Part shown: one piece after another, positions 16,313 through 25,767 of the stretch
Position numbering within the stretch: position 1 is the first letter of the stretch
Layout: every line of letters begins with the position of its first letter
DNA from: Prevotella sp.
GTDB lineage: Bacteria; Bacteroidota; Bacteroidia; Bacteroidales; Bacteroidaceae
Length of the DNA stretch: 33,748 nucleotides
Direction: 5' to 3'
NCBI GenBank assembly: GCA_017965475.1
Contig: JAGCPV010000061.1
Span: 1-33,748, forward strand
Translations under genes and position numbers: made by a program
The notes under the pieces: generated by a model
What the model was told of the DNA's origin: nothing
The model's input: only the letters and a program-made list of their open reading frames with translations
Databases searched by the model: none

Positions 16313-17516
16313 TCTGATTATCATCGGTGCTGGCCCTGGGGGTTACCGCGCCGCTGAATATGCCGCCAAGAACGGCCTGAAGGTTGTGATTTTCGAGGGC
16401 TCTGAGGTGGGAGGTACCTGTCTGAACGTGGGTTGCATCCCTACGAAGACCTACGTCCATAGCGCCACGTTCGACGAAGCGCGTCAGCGTATGTCTGAGG
16501 TCATCCCCCAACTCCGTCAGGGTGTTGAGGGCATCCTCTCCCACCCCAACATCACCCTCGTCCGCGAGTGTGGCAAACTCACTGATGCGCACAGCGTCAA
16601 TGAGTTTACAGCCCCAAATATCATTATCGCCACTGGTTCTGAGACCAAATGGCTCCCTATCGATGACATCAAGACCGATCCCCGTGTGGTCGATTCCACT
16701 GGTCTCCTCCAACTCGACGCCCTCCCTAAGCGTCTCACCATCATCGGCGCGGGCGTCATCGGCATGGAGTTTGCCAGCGTCTTCCATCGCTTCGGCTCCG
16801 AGGTGACGGTCATCGAATATCTGAAGGAGTGTCTCCCTGCTCTCGACAGCGACATCGCCAAACGCCTGCGTAAGCTCTTAGAGAAGCATGGCATCACCTT
16901 CAAGATGAAAACCGCTGTACAGTCCCTTACCGACATCGATGCCGACGTGATCCTCATGGCGACAGGTCGCAAGCCCCGTGTACAGCCAGATTTCGCGATG
17001 GCTGGTTTTGAGTATGATGAGCGCAAGGGCATCACGGTCGATAACAATTTCGAGACCACGGTCAAAGGCATCTACGCCATCGGCGATGTGAATGGTCGTC
17101 AGATGCTCGCCCACGCCGCCGAGATGCAGGCCGTCCGTGCCGTGAACCATATCCTCGGCAAATCCGACGGCATCCGCTTCGACATCATGCCCGCTGCCAT
17201 CTTCACGGAACCTGAAGCCGCCAGTGTCGGTCCCACGGAAGACCAGTTGAAAGAACAGGGCATCCCCTACGAGTGCAGGAAATCATTCTGGCGTGCCAAC
17301 GGCAAAGCCCTTGCCATGGGTGAGACCGAAGGACTCCTGAAACTGTTCGTCAGTCCAGAGGGACTGATCCTCGGCTGTCACGCTTACGGTGCACACGCAG
17401 CCGACATCGTGCAGGAGGCGAGTGTCCTCATGTGCAAACACACCACACTCAGCGAACTCGCAGACATGGTGCACATCCATCCCACTCTCTCAGAGATCCT
17501 CAGTACCATAGCATAA
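16299..17516 (+). CDS. lpdA: Dihydrolipoyl dehydrogenase (L protein), compact form
   Basis: FAD enzyme that re-oxidises dihydrolipoyl-GcvH and reduces NAD. The FAD loop is [15 protein letters not shown] (8-22), the redox disulfide is C41/C46 in [13 protein letters not shown], the NAD loop is [13 protein letters not shown], the second FAD motif is [10 protein letters not shown], and the active-site base pair is H394/E399 in HIHPTLSE. At 405 residues it is some 50-65 shorter than typical enzymes (about 450-475); the missing part appears to be in the helices between the disulfide and [10 protein letters not shown], plus a trimmed FAD domain. All catalytic residues remain. It overlaps gcvPB by 14 bases and is the last gene of the operon, so it probably serves mainly the glycine cleavage system. 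Confidence 0.93.
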   Translation: MTTTDLIIIGAGPGGYRAAEYAAKNGLKVVIFEGSEVGGTCLNVGCIPTKTYVHSATFDEARQRMSEVIPQLRQGVEGILSHPNITLVRECGKLTDAHSVNEFTAPNIIIATGSETKWLPIDDIKTDPRVVDSTGLLQLDALPKRLTIIGAGVIGMEFASVFHRFGSEVTVIEYLKECLPALDSDIAKRLRKLLEKHGITFKMKTAVQSLTDIDADVILMATGRKPRVQPDFAMAGFEYDERKGITVDNNFETTVKGIYAIGDVNGRQMLAHAAEMQAVRAVNHILGKSDGIRFDIMPAAIFTEPEAASVGPTEDQLKEQGIPYECRKSFWRANGKALAMGETEGLLKLFVSPEGLILGCHAYGAHAADIVQEASVLMCKHTTLSELADMVHIHPTLSEILSTIA

Positions 17517-17550
17517 CGAGGTCTCAGGGACATAAGTAATTGGAACGTAT

Positions 17551-17590
17551 AAAAAAGATCCCGCTTCTCATATGGATGAGGAGCGGGATC
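17551..17590 (-). terminator. Intrinsic terminator of the TonB-dependent receptor gene
   Basis: Bases 17557-17571 and 17576-17590 form a 15-bp stem with a four-base loop and one imperfect position. On the minus strand the stem is followed by six T's (17556-17551). In the plus direction (after lpdA) only ATTATG follows, so it is a weak or uncertain terminator for the glycine cleavage operon. Confidence 0.8.
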
Positions 17591-17613
17591 ATTATGATAA
17601 TCTGGTCCGAACC

Positions 17614-20600
17614 TTAGTTGAACAGGTAACGGATCGTGAACTGGAGGCGATAGGTAGAAGCCAGAGCCTCGTAGTTCTGAGAAGTGCTCAGGTGGCGCTC
17701 ACCATTCACGGTGTTATACGTGTACTTACCATCCTTGTAAGTCAGCAGGGCATTACCTGTGATCTGCTTGTAGAGGCCCCAGTCCTTGCAAAGGAAGTTG
17801 AGCACATTCTCCACATCCAGGCCAAGCTGCAGGCTGTGCTTTGTCTGACCAATCTTGATGCTCATATCACGCAGATACTTGAAGTCGAGCTGATGATGCC
17901 AAGGCATTTTGGCGCCACCGCGCTCTGCATACATACCCTTACGATCCTTCAGGTAGTCATCCTGATTGATGAAGGCCCAGAAGTCGTCACGCTGCATATC
18001 GGCAGAATAAGTAGCACCAGCAACACGGCTGTCGGCGAAATCCCAACTGTTCAGTTCTTGACGAGATGCAGGCACATAGATGAGGTTACCTGGTGCTGAT
18101 GGGTCGTTGTTCACATTACCCGTGAAGATGTAAGAGTAGCGGCTGTAGGAATAAGAACCGAGATAGCCGTACTGATAAGCATCATAGACAAGGCTGAAAC
18201 GAGAGGTGGCATTCTTTGACTCCTTCAGCTCATAGCTGGCAGAGAGAAGGAAGCGGTTCGGAGCTACGTAGGTAGCGTAACCCGTCTCATTGTCGTTGAC
18301 AGCATGGATAGAGTTACGATAGTTGTTGTAGGCTGATGATACCTGGTCACCAATACCCTCGGTATAGCTCTTGGCTTTGGAAAGGGTGTAACTGGCAGCG
18401 AGGTTAAGACCAAAGTCGAAAGCCTTGTGCAGCTGGAAGCTCAGTGACATATAGTAAGCCCTTGAACCTGCGTTCTCCAGCACGTAAGCGCTCTGCTTGT
18501 TATAGGTTGACATCTTGTGACGTATATCACCGTGGCCAAGGTCAACGGTAGAGGTGCCATCCCAATAGACATTGGCGTTAGACACAACGACAGGGTTCAA
18601 ATCCTTGTTGAAGATACCCTCGACGGTGAAATCGATGTCCCAAGGCAGCTTTGCATCGAATGCCAAAGAAGCTTTCCAAGTCTTAGGCATACGCAGATCC
18701 TCACTTAGGATTGTCGGACTGCTGGGGATAGAGGTAGAACTGGTGGCATTGATCTGCTTCAGCATATCCTCCTGACTCATGGTGAACGACGGCAGAACGT
18801 TGCCATTGTCACGGGTTGCCCAATAGGTGGTCTGACCCATACCAGAGTTACCCACGGCAGATACAAGCCATACGAACGGCATACGACCTACGAAGAGACC
18901 CGTACCACCACGGAGGATGTACTTACGTTCACCACTGATATCCCAGTTGAAACCGATACGAGGAGAGAAGCTCACGCTGGCATCGGGCACATTATCTGTG
19001 CGGAAGTGACGGCCTCCGAAGTCGAGGGCATAATAATCAGCGTTGTAGTTGTTTTCCAATGAGGGATAAGAGGGCAGTTCGAGACGGGCACCAATGGACA
19101 TACGGAAGCGCTCGCTCCAACTGATGTTGTCCTGGATATAGAGCGACCACTGGTTGGTACTCATCTCAGAAGTGAAGCTGGAGTGGGTGGCGTTGTTGCC
19201 ATAGGTGACACCAAAGGCACGGGGACCAGCAGCGAAGACCTCATCCCAGCTAGCATTAGCAGCCTGCTCCTTGGTAGCCTCAAAGACATAGTATCCAGCG
19301 GCTGCCTGGGCATAACCATTGGCAGCGAAGTTGTGCTCGTACTGGAGACCTGCAAAGAGGTTGTGCTTACCCAGTGTAACGTTGAGCTCGTCGGTAATCA
19401 CAGTGTTCTTCGTCTGAGCGAGGTTAATGAAAGTGAAGATATCACCAGTGAGTGCCCATGTAGGATAGTGGTCCTGACCATCGTTCATCACGATCTCCAC
19501 CACAGGAGCAGCATCATTGTACTCCGTAGAACGGGGCTGATCCTGGAAGGAATAGGTTCCACGCAAGGTATTATTGATCTTACCGAACTTCGAGTTCAAT
19601 TCTGCTGCAATAGAGGTAAAGCGATACTCTGAATAGTAGCGGCTGGAAAGCGCGCTCATACCATAGTTAGTATTGCTACCGTAGTCGTTATTAGAACCAC
19701 CATAGATATCGTTAGACCTGTTAGAGCCCACAGAACGAGAAGCGGAAGCAGGACTGGAACCCTTACGGTTAGACTTGGTAAAACGTACATTGAACTTATG
19801 GTTGTCAGTGATGTTCCAATCGACACGGGCGAGGATACGGTAGGCCGGGGTCTTAATGTTGAAGCCCTCCCAAGGACCCGTTGACAGACCGTATTTACCC
19901 TGCAGATAATTAGAGAGACCCTCCAACTCATGCAGTTGTGGACGACGGTTAGTCGTGGTGTAAGGAGGTTCGCCTGTACCAGCACGGGCCACAGGACCGG
20001 CAATCACATTGTCCTCATACTCTCCATTGACGAAGAAGAACAGCTTATCCTTGATGATCGGGCCGCCGAAGGTAGCACCGTAAGTGTTGGTATGACCGTC
20101 ATCGACATCGAACACAGTGTTACCTACACGGTTACCCTTCAGTGAGGTACTGGTCAGGTAAGTATAAAGACTACCCTTGAACTCGTTGGTACCACTCTTG
20201 GTAACGGCGTTGATACCACCACCGGTGAATCCGCTCTGACGAACATCGTACGGGGTGATGGAGATGGTCATCTGATCCAGAGCGTCGAGCGAGATCGGCG
20301 TGCCACCACCAGGCAGCGGACTGGAACCCAGACCAAAGGCATTGTTAAATGCGGCACCATCGACAGTGATAGTCGATTGACGGTAGTTACCACCACCGAT
20401 AGCCAAACCACTGGCGGAACTACTCTGCGGGGTGAGTTTCATGATGTCGGTCATCGAACGGCCGATAGTCGGCACATTCGCCATCGCATTGGCATTGATG
20501 GCCGTTACAGCACCGGAACGATCGGAACGCATCGTGTTGTTGGCATCGGCCGTAATCACAATCTCCTGCAACATCTCACTACCCTCCTGAAGGGCAGCGT

Positions 20601-20910
20601 CAACCACAGCGTTCTGTCCCAGAGCAAGGTTGACACCTGTCATCTTCGTCGTCTGATAGCCGATGTAGCTGATTTCTACCTCGTAAGGACCACCACTACG
20701 CATACCCGTGATGGTGTAGCGTCCGTTCACATTGGTCACGGCACGATAAACAGATCCCGAAGGAACGTGCTTTGCCGTAATGGTAGCACCAATGGCCTCC
20801 TCGCCACTGGCAGTTACGATACCCGTTATACCAGACGTCGTAACCTGAGCTACGGCTGCCAGCGACATGGTCAGCAGCGTAACAACCAGCAAGAACAATC
20901 TTTTCTGCAT
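17614..20910 (-). CDS. TonB-dependent receptor, Oar-like, with carboxypeptidase-regulatory domain
   Basis: A 1098-residue outer-membrane transporter. Residues 1-21 are a signal peptide ending AVA-Q; about 24-115 are a CarboxypepD_reg-like beta-sandwich (GITGIVTASGEEAIGATI ... VNGRYTITGMRSGGPYEVEISYIGYQ); about 120-240 the plug (SRRMTDI-like SMTDIMKLTPQ, QSTITVDGAAFNNAFG, GGGINAVTKSGTNEFKGSLY); the rest a 22-strand barrel ending TYRLQFTIRYLFN with the terminal aromatic. The plug motifs and lack of a SusD neighbour place it with Oar-like receptors, not SusC glycan importers. Cargo is unknown. It has its own -7 promoter element and terminator and is flanked by convergent lpdA and upstream pgeF, so it is probably monocistronic. 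Confidence 0.92.
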   Translation of the reverse strand: MQKRLFLLVVTLLTMSLAAVAQVTTSGITGIVTASGEEAIGATITAKHVPSGSVYRAVTNVNGRYTITGMRSGGPYEVEISYIGYQTTKMTGVNLALGQNAVVDAALQEGSEMLQEIVITADANNTMRSDRSGAVTAINANAMANVPTIGRSMTDIMKLTPQSSSASGLAIGGGNYRQSTITVDGAAFNNAFGLGSSPLPGGGTPISLDALDQMTISITPYDVRQSGFTGGGINAVTKSGTNEFKGSLYTYLTSTSLKGNRVGNTVFDVDDGHTNTYGATFGGPIIKDKLFFFVNGEYEDNVIAGPVARAGTGEPPYTTTNRRPQLHELEGLSNYLQGKYGLSTGPWEGFNIKTPAYRILARVDWNITDNHKFNVRFTKSNRKGSSPASASRSVGSNRSNDIYGGSNNDYGSNTNYGMSALSSRYYSEYRFTSIAAELNSKFGKINNTLRGTYSFQDQPRSTEYNDAAPVVEIVMNDGQDHYPTWALTGDIFTFINLAQTKNTVITDELNVTLGKHNLFAGLQYEHNFAANGYAQAAAGYYVFEATKEQAANASWDEVFAAGPRAFGVTYGNNATHSSFTSEMSTNQWSLYIQDNISWSERFRMSIGARLELPSYPSLENNYNADYYALDFGGRHFRTDNVPDASVSFSPRIGFNWDISGERKYILRGGTGLFVGRMPFVWLVSAVGNSGMGQTTYWATRDNGNVLPSFTMSQEDMLKQINATSSTSIPSSPTILSEDLRMPKTWKASLAFDAKLPWDIDFTVEGIFNKDLNPVVVSNANVYWDGTSTVDLGHGDIRHKMSTYNKQSAYVLENAGSRAYYMSLSFQLHKAFDFGLNLAASYTLSKAKSYTEGIGDQVSSAYNNYRNSIHAVNDNETGYATYVAPNRFLLSASYELKESKNATSRFSLVYDAYQYGYLGSYSYSRYSYIFTGNVNNDPSAPGNLIYVPASRQELNSWDFADSRVAGATYSADMQRDDFWAFINQDDYLKDRKGMYAERGGAKMPWHHQLDFKYLRDMSIKIGQTKHSLQLGLDVENVLNFLCKDWGLYKQITGNALLTYKDGKYTYNTVNGERHLSTSQNYEALASTYRLQFTIRYLFN

Positions 20911-20940
20911 AAAATAAACTGTTTTAATTAATTATATCAC

Positions 20941-20970
20941 TCGGTCAGAGACCGAAGTTTTCTTTTTCGG
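20941..20970 (-). promoter_or_regulatory. Two mutually exclusive hairpins in the receptor mRNA leader
   Basis: TCGGTC/GACCGA (20941-20946 with 20950-20955, three-base loop) and CCGAA/TTCGG (20952-20956 with 20966-20970) share bases 20952-20955, so only one can form at a time. They lie at the very 5' end of the predicted transcript. Function is inferred only. Confidence 0.35.
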
Positions 20971-20973
20971 TTG

Positions 20974-20981
20974 CAAATATA
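20974..20981 (-). promoter_or_regulatory. -7 element of the TonB-dependent receptor promoter
   Basis: Minus-strand TATATTTG, a full match to TAnnTTTG. I find no TTTG at the correct distance upstream, so the -33 half is weak or absent, as in promoters that need an activator. Predicted leader about 55-60 bases. Confidence 0.6.
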
Positions 20982-21013
20982 AGCAAAAGAATTTAGATAT
21001 TGTTATAAATTAG

Positions 21014-21045
21014 CAAGTTTTTTTTTAATAAGCCCCAAAAACTTG
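21014..21045 (-). terminator. Possible hairpin downstream of pgeF
   Basis: CAAGTTTTT (21014-21022) and AAAAACTTG (21037-21045) form a nine-bp AT-rich inverted repeat eight bases past the pgeF stop. There is no GC-rich stem; I rate it as a possible weak terminator of the hpt-adk-obgE-pgeF operon. Confidence 0.35.
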
Positions 21046-21052
21046 TTAAATG

Positions 21053-21844
21053 CTAATGAAGGACAATTCCTGTCAGGATACGCCCGGAGTCCGTCCCCAG
21101 TCTGCGCGCAGAGAAATAGTCATCGAAATGGTCGTAGGTACAGATGCCAGAGATCTGTATGTTGTCACCCTTTAGTCCCACATCTTCCAACTGCAGACGG
21201 CAACAATGCCAGAGGTCGATGTGCCATTTCTCAAAGCGACGGGCGATCTGTTCCATCGGATAGCCTGCGACAGCAAACTGCTCATACACCTCATCGCCCA
21301 CCTCGAAGTTCTGCATCGAGATACCCGGGCCGATGATGGCCTTCAGAAGCTCTGGCCGTGAGTGATAGGCCATCTGCATGGAGGTGACGGCGACACCTGC
21401 AATATTAGCCACCGTCCCGCGCCAGCCACTATGCACCACAGCAGCGGCATGGTGTTCAGGGTCATAGAGAATGATGGGGATGCAATCGGCAGTGGAAACA
21501 CCGATACAGATATCGGGCATGTTCGTCATTAGGGCATCGATACCTTCCATCACCTGTCGGCGAACCTCGTCGGATAGTTTGAAGAAAGTCTTGCCGATCT
21601 GTGCGATACCCGTGGCATGCACCTGATGGGGCATGACGAGACGGTCACTACCGATCTTCAGCAACTGACACAGAGCCTTACGGTTTTTCTCAATATCCCC
21701 AGGCTCATCACCACAATAGAGGTTCACATTGAACTCACCATGATGACCTTGACTATAACCACCATGACGAGTAGAACTGAAAGCGGTCACGCTCTCGGCA
21801 ATGTCATAATAAGTCAGTTGGGGCTTAAGGAGTTTCGCTCTCAT
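21053..21844 (-). CDS. pgeF: Purine nucleoside phosphorylase / polyphenol oxidase family (YfiH, LACC1-like)
   Basis: A 263-residue member of the DUF152/YfiH family, variously shown to act as a purine nucleoside phosphorylase/adenosine deaminase, laccase-like oxidase, or cell-wall editing factor. The conserved metal-binding residues are present: H73 in [10 protein letters not shown]121 in [10 protein letters not shown] and H138 in [15 protein letters not shown] (24-29) and [12 protein letters not shown] are further family stretches. I start it at the ATG at 21844 ([14 protein letters not shown]); an ATG at 21865 is also in frame and would add seven residues. Either way it overlaps the end of obgE (20 or 41 bases), so it is co-translated with it. 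Confidence 0.9.
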   Translation of the reverse strand: MRAKLLKPQLTYYDIAESVTAFSSTRHGGYSQGHHGEFNVNLYCGDEPGDIEKNRKALCQLLKIGSDRLVMPHQVHATGIAQIGKTFFKLSDEVRRQVMEGIDALMTNMPDICIGVSTADCIPIILYDPEHHAAAVVHSGWRGTVANIAGVAVTSMQMAYHSRPELLKAIIGPGISMQNFEVGDEVYEQFAVAGYPMEQIARRFEKWHIDLWHCCRLQLEDVGLKGDNIQISGICTYDHFDDYFSARRLGTDSGRILTGIVLH

Positions 21845-22997
21845 ACTCAAAGTCTTCGAGGTCATCGATATCCTCTATCTCGTCATCGTCAATATACTCG
21901 ATATCCTCGTCTTCGCCTTCATCGGCAAGTTCCTGGGCAAAACGGCTCATATCCTTGTCGCGGTGCACGAGGGTATCCTCGGCGGTGATGGTAGCGAGCT
22001 TGTTGCTCTCGGCATTCAACTCATACCAGAGCACATCTTTCAGTTCTTCAAGACCGAAACCTGTCACAGCGGAGATGAAGACGACTGGCAGATCACTTGG
22101 CAGCGTTTCCTTAAGCATCTCGATGAGCTCTTCGTCCAGCAGGTCGCACTTCGTCACAGCCAGCACGCGGTGTTTGTCAAGCATCTCTGGATTAAATTGA
22201 GACAGTTCATTGAGTAGGATCTCATACTCGCGTTTGATATCGTCGGTATCGCCCGGCACCATAAAGAGCAACAACGAGTTACGCTCAATATGGCGGAGAA
22301 AACGGAGCCCAAGTCCCTTACCTTCACTGGCCCCCTCGATGATACCCGGGATATCGGCCATCACAAACGACATATTGTCACGGTAGCCCACGATGCCCAA
22401 CGAGGGTTCCATCGTAGTGAAGGGATAGTTGGCAATCTTAGGCCGAGCATTTGAGAGGGCGGACACCAGTGTCGATTTGCCCGCATTGGGGAAACCCACA
22501 AGACCGACATCAGCCAACAACTTCAGTTCGAGGATGATGGTCATCTCTTGCATCGGCTCTCCGGGCTGTGCATAGCGCGGGGCCTGGTTCGTCGCCGTAC
22601 GGAACTGGAAATTACCCAGTCCGCCACGACCACCTTTCAGCAACAGCACTTCCTGACCGTCATAGGTGACATCGCAGACATACTTGCCCGTCTCAGCATT
22701 ATAGACCACCGTTCCACATGGCACGTCGATATAAACATCCTTGCCATCGGTGCCGTGACATTTGTCCTTACCACCGTTGCCGCCGTGTTCTGCGAAGATA
22801 TGACGCTCGTATTTCAGGTGAAGCAGTGTCCAGTAGTTATGATTGCCACGCAGATATATGCTACCACCCTTACCGCCATCGCCACCGTCAGGCCCCCCGT
22901 TAGGGTTGTACTTCACGTGGCGCAGGTGCATAGAGCCCTTGCCGCCCTTGCCTGAGCGACAATAGATCTTCACATAATCGACGAAATTAGATTCCAT
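21825..22997 (-). CDS. obgE: GTPase Obg (CgtA), ribosome assembly and stress control
   Basis: Essential GTPase involved in 50S ribosome assembly and stringent-type control. 390 residues: glycine-rich Obg fold (1-158, with [21 protein letters not shown], then GGDGGKGG and [11 protein letters not shown]), G domain with P-loop GFPNAGKST (168-176), switch [22 protein letters not shown] specificity motif and SAVTG. The C-terminal tail (about 335-390) is very acidic ([21 protein letters not shown]), as in many Bacteroidetes Obg proteins. It overlaps adk by 11 bases and pgeF downstream. Confidence 0.97.
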   Translation of the reverse strand: MESNFVDYVKIYCRSGKGGKGSMHLRHVKYNPNGGPDGGDGGKGGSIYLRGNHNYWTLLHLKYERHIFAEHGGNGGKDKCHGTDGKDVYIDVPCGTVVYNAETGKYVCDVTYDGQEVLLLKGGRGGLGNFQFRTATNQAPRYAQPGEPMQEMTIILELKLLADVGLVGFPNAGKSTLVSALSNARPKIANYPFTTMEPSLGIVGYRDNMSFVMADIPGIIEGASEGKGLGLRFLRHIERNSLLLFMVPGDTDDIKREYEILLNELSQFNPEMLDKHRVLAVTKCDLLDEELIEMLKETLPSDLPVVFISAVTGFGLEELKDVLWYELNAESNKLATITAEDTLVHRDKDMSRFAQELADEGEDEDIEYIDDDEIEDIDDLEDFEYESETP

Positions 22998-23559
22998 CTA
23001 TCACTGCACAGATATCTGCAAAAATGCGGTCGAGTTCTCCTAAGCCATCAATGTGATAGTGCAGACCCTCCTGCTTATACCATTCGATAAGAGGCTGTGT
23101 CTGAGAATGATAGACCACAAGGCGCTTCTTGATGGTCTCCTCGTTATCATCGGCACGACCACTCTGCTGGCCGCGCAGAACAAGACGCTTCATCAGTTCG
23201 TCCTCGGGCACATCGAGTTCGATCATGGCAGCCACCTTGTCGCCACGCTCTTGGAGCATCTGCTTCAGGGCCTCAGCCTGCGGGATCGTACGGGGGAAAC
23301 CGTCGAAGATCACACCCTTATGCTCCCGTCCGAAGGAATCATAGACCGAGGCGAGGATGCTCACCATCAGGTCATCGGGAATCAGCTGGCCGTTGTCGAT
23401 ATAGCCCTGAGCGGTCTTACCGAGTTCTGTGCCTTTCTTGATCTCACTGCGAAGCACATCACCTGTGGAGATGTGGTTCAGTCCATACTTCTCTATCAGT
23501 TTGTCGCTCTGCGTTCCCTTACCGGAACCGGGAGCACCGAAAATCACTATATTCTTCAT
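22987..23559 (-). CDS. adk: Adenylate kinase, short LID form
   Basis: Converts ATP + AMP to two ADP. 190 residues with the P-loop GAPGSGKGT (8-16), AMP-site HISTGDVLR and DGFPRT, and [23 protein letters not shown] in place of the long zinc-type LID, so it is the short variant. It lies 37 bases after hpt and overlaps obgE. Confidence 0.97.
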   Translation of the reverse strand: MKNIVIFGAPGSGKGTQSDKLIEKYGLNHISTGDVLRSEIKKGTELGKTAQGYIDNGQLIPDDLMVSILASVYDSFGREHKGVIFDGFPRTIPQAEALKQMLQERGDKVAAMIELDVPEDELMKRLVLRGQQSGRADDNEETIKKRLVVYHSQTQPLIEWYKQEGLHYHIDGLGELDRIFADICAVIDGI

Positions 23560-23596
23560 ATCAATAAATCTTTTTACCTTATTATTTTTTCCCCTT

Positions 23597-24136
23597 CTAC
23601 TCTTCTACAATCGTATAAACGTCCTTCAGTTCACGACCCATTCCATCGTAGTCCAAACCGTAACCCAGAATAAAATCGTCGGGAATGCGGAAAGCCACAT
23701 AGTCGATCTTCAGGTCTTCCTTCAGCTTCTCAGGTTTGAAAAAGAGGGTACAGATATGTACCGATTCGGGATTACGAGTACCCAACGACTCGATCATCTG
23801 CTTCATCGTCTGACCGCTCTCCACGATATCCTCCACGATGACCACCGTACGGCCACTCAGGTTTTCATTGATACCGATGACCTCCTTGACCTTACCCGTG
23901 GATGTCGTACCTTGGTAGGAGGCCAGTTTCACGAAAGATATCTCACAGGGGATCGTCATCTCACGCATCAGGTCGGCAGCAAAGATAAACGAACCATTCA
24001 ACACACCGAGGAAGAGTGGGGTTTTACCCTCCATATCCTTGCTGATCTGCTTGGCAAGGGCTTTTACACGTGCCTTGATCTCCGACTCAGGGATGGACGG
24101 TCTGAATACCTTGTCCTTGATTTTTACAATACCCAT
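23597..24136 (-). CDS. hpt: Hypoxanthine phosphoribosyltransferase
   Basis: Salvages hypoxanthine (and guanine) to IMP/GMP with PRPP. 179 residues. The PRPP-binding loop is VVIVEDIVESGQT (98-110); FLGVLNGSFIFAADL (42-56) is the usual first strand and the loop over pyrophosphate; LGYGLDYDGMGRELKDVY is the C-terminal nucleobase site. First gene of the hpt-adk-obgE-pgeF operon, transcribed away from nnr from a shared 88-base gap. With adk and the putative purine phosphorylase pgeF the operon is purine-salvage themed. Confidence 0.96.
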   Translation of the reverse strand: MGIVKIKDKVFRPSIPESEIKARVKALAKQISKDMEGKTPLFLGVLNGSFIFAADLMREMTIPCEISFVKLASYQGTTSTGKVKEVIGINENLSGRTVVIVEDIVESGQTMKQMIESLGTRNPESVHICTLFFKPEKLKEDLKIDYVAFRIPDDFILGYGLDYDGMGRELKDVYTIVEE

Positions 24137-24160
24137 ACGCTGAAAACATTAAATTTTCTG

Positions 24161-24168
24161 CAAAATTA
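24161..24168 (-). promoter_or_regulatory. -7 element of the hpt operon promoter
   Basis: Minus-strand TAATTTTG matches TAnnTTTG, 24 bases before the hpt ATG. No TTTG is found at 19 bases spacing; one lies at 12 bases, too close. Confidence 0.6.
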
Positions 24169-24211
24169 CAAAAAATCTGCCAAACTCTGCCATTCGTTAG
24201 CATATTTTTCG

Positions 24212-24219
24212 TATTTTTG
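24212..24219 (+). promoter_or_regulatory. -7 element of the nnr promoter (leaderless transcript predicted)
   Basis: TATTTTTG matches TAnnTTTG and ends only five bases before the ATG at 24225, so transcription should begin at or within a few bases of the start codon. No good -33 TTTG is visible. Confidence 0.6.
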
Positions 24220-24224
24220 CACCT

Positions 24225-25736
24225 ATGAAAATATTTACAAGCGCCCAGATACACGAACTGGACAAATATACCATCGAGCACGAGCCCATCAAATCCATCG
24301 ATCTGATGGAGCGTGCTGCAAAAGCCTTAACCCAAGCCATCACGGATATATGGAGTACGGCCACGCCCATCGTTGTCTTTGCCGGCCCTGGCAACAACGG
24401 CGGTGATGCACTTGCCGTGGCCAGAATGCTGATCGAGAGAAACTATGACGTGAAGGTCTGGCTCTTCAATATATCCGATCATCTCTCCGAGGACTGCGCC
24501 ACCAACAAACAGCGGCTGGCGGATAAGCGCTCAAAGGCTCTTGTAGAGGTGACACAGGAATTCGAGCCGCCACAGCTGGAGGCTAATATGCTTGTCATTG
24601 ACGGTCTCTTCGGTTCCGGCTTGAACAAGCCGTTGGCCGGAGGCTTTGCCTCGTTGGTGAAATATATCAACGCATCGCCCTCGAAGGTTGTCAGTATCGA
24701 TATACCGTCGGGACTGATGACGGAAGACAATACCTACAATGTGCGCGCCAATATCATTCGTGCGGACATGACCCTGACCCTCCAGCACAAGAAACTCTCG
24801 TTCCTCTTTGCGGAGAACCAGACCTATATCGGACAATTGCGGGTACTCGACATCCGTCTGAGCAAGGAGGGTATCGAGAAGACCGACTCCAACTACACCC
24901 TGCTGGAAGAGAGTGACATCCTGCCCCGACTGCTGAAACGCGATCCCTTTGCCCACAAAGGGAAGATGGGTAACGCCCTCATCATCGCTGGCAGCTATGG
25001 CATGGGCGGCGCCTCCGTACTGGCCACCAAGGCCTGTCTGCGCGCTGGAGCAGGTAAGGTGACGGTCCACACGCCCAAGCGTAACAACGTGATCATGCAG
25101 ATCAGCGTACCCGAGGCCATCATCCAATTCGACAAGGAGGAGACCATCTTCTCCGAGGCTGTCGATACCGAGGATTTTAATGCCGTGGGTATCGGACCGG
25201 GATTAGGTACCAGTGAACAGACGGGCATTGCCATTATTGCCCAGATGCGTCGTACGCAATGTCCGTTGGTGGCCGATGCTGATGCCATCAACATCCTCGC
25301 TAACCATCGTGCATGGCTCCAACAGTTACCAAAAGGAATCATCCTGACACCCCATCCGAAGGAGTTCGACCGTCTGGAAGGCAACTGCACCGACAGCTAC
25401 GAGCGTTTGATGAAGGCCCGCGACCTCGCTGAGCGCATCCAGGGCTACGTGCTGCTGAAAGGTCATAACACCTCCCTCTGTCTGCCCGACGGACATATCA
25501 TCTTCAACACCACTGGCAATGCCGGTATGGCAACGGCGGGCAGCGGCGATGTGCTGACGGGTATCATCACGGGACTGCTGGCCAGAGGCTACAAACAGGA
25601 GGATGCCTGTGTCGTTGGTATGTACCTCCACGGTCTGGCTGGCGATATCGCCGCCCGTGAACTCGGTGAGGAGAGCATCATCGCCAGTGACCTCATCCAG
25701 TACTTACCCAACGCATTTAAACGGCTCCATGAATGA
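24225..25736 (+). CDS. nnr: Bifunctional NAD(P)H-hydrate epimerase / ADP-dependent dehydratase
   Basis: Repairs damaged NADHX and NADPHX: the N-terminal half interconverts the epimers, the C-terminal half dehydrates the S form using ADP. 503 residues. N-terminal YjeF_N domain (about 1-215) with FAGPGNNGGDALAVARML (52-69) and VDIPSGL-like SIDIPSGLMTEDN; C-terminal carbohydrate-kinase-like domain (about 230-500) with GNALIIAGSYGMGGA, LVADADAINIL, LTPHPKEF and NAGMATAGSGDVLTGIITGLLARG. Both halves are intact. Divergent from hpt; followed by the DUF4831 gene 31 bases later. Confidence 0.97.
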   Translation: MKIFTSAQIHELDKYTIEHEPIKSIDLMERAAKALTQAITDIWSTATPIVVFAGPGNNGGDALAVARMLIERNYDVKVWLFNISDHLSEDCATNKQRLADKRSKALVEVTQEFEPPQLEANMLVIDGLFGSGLNKPLAGGFASLVKYINASPSKVVSIDIPSGLMTEDNTYNVRANIIRADMTLTLQHKKLSFLFAENQTYIGQLRVLDIRLSKEGIEKTDSNYTLLEESDILPRLLKRDPFAHKGKMGNALIIAGSYGMGGASVLATKACLRAGAGKVTVHTPKRNNVIMQISVPEAIIQFDKEETIFSEAVDTEDFNAVGIGPGLGTSEQTGIAIIAQMRRTQCPLVADADAINILANHRAWLQQLPKGIILTPHPKEFDRLEGNCTDSYERLMKARDLAERIQGYVLLKGHNTSLCLPDGHIIFNTTGNAGMATAGSGDVLTGIITGLLARGYKQEDACVVGMYLHGLAGDIAARELGEESIIASDLIQYLPNAFKRLHE

Positions 25737-25767
25737 GTTAGTAATTAATAATTAGTGATATATAATT

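Noticed and set aside
17614-20910. Classical SusC of a polysaccharide utilisation locus
   Set aside because: No SusD, glycoside hydrolase or regulator is adjacent and the plug motifs are Oar-like.
23429-24406. A 325-codon open frame on the plus strand
   Set aside because: Runs antisense across adk, the gap and hpt, and out of frame over nnr, all with strong family evidence.
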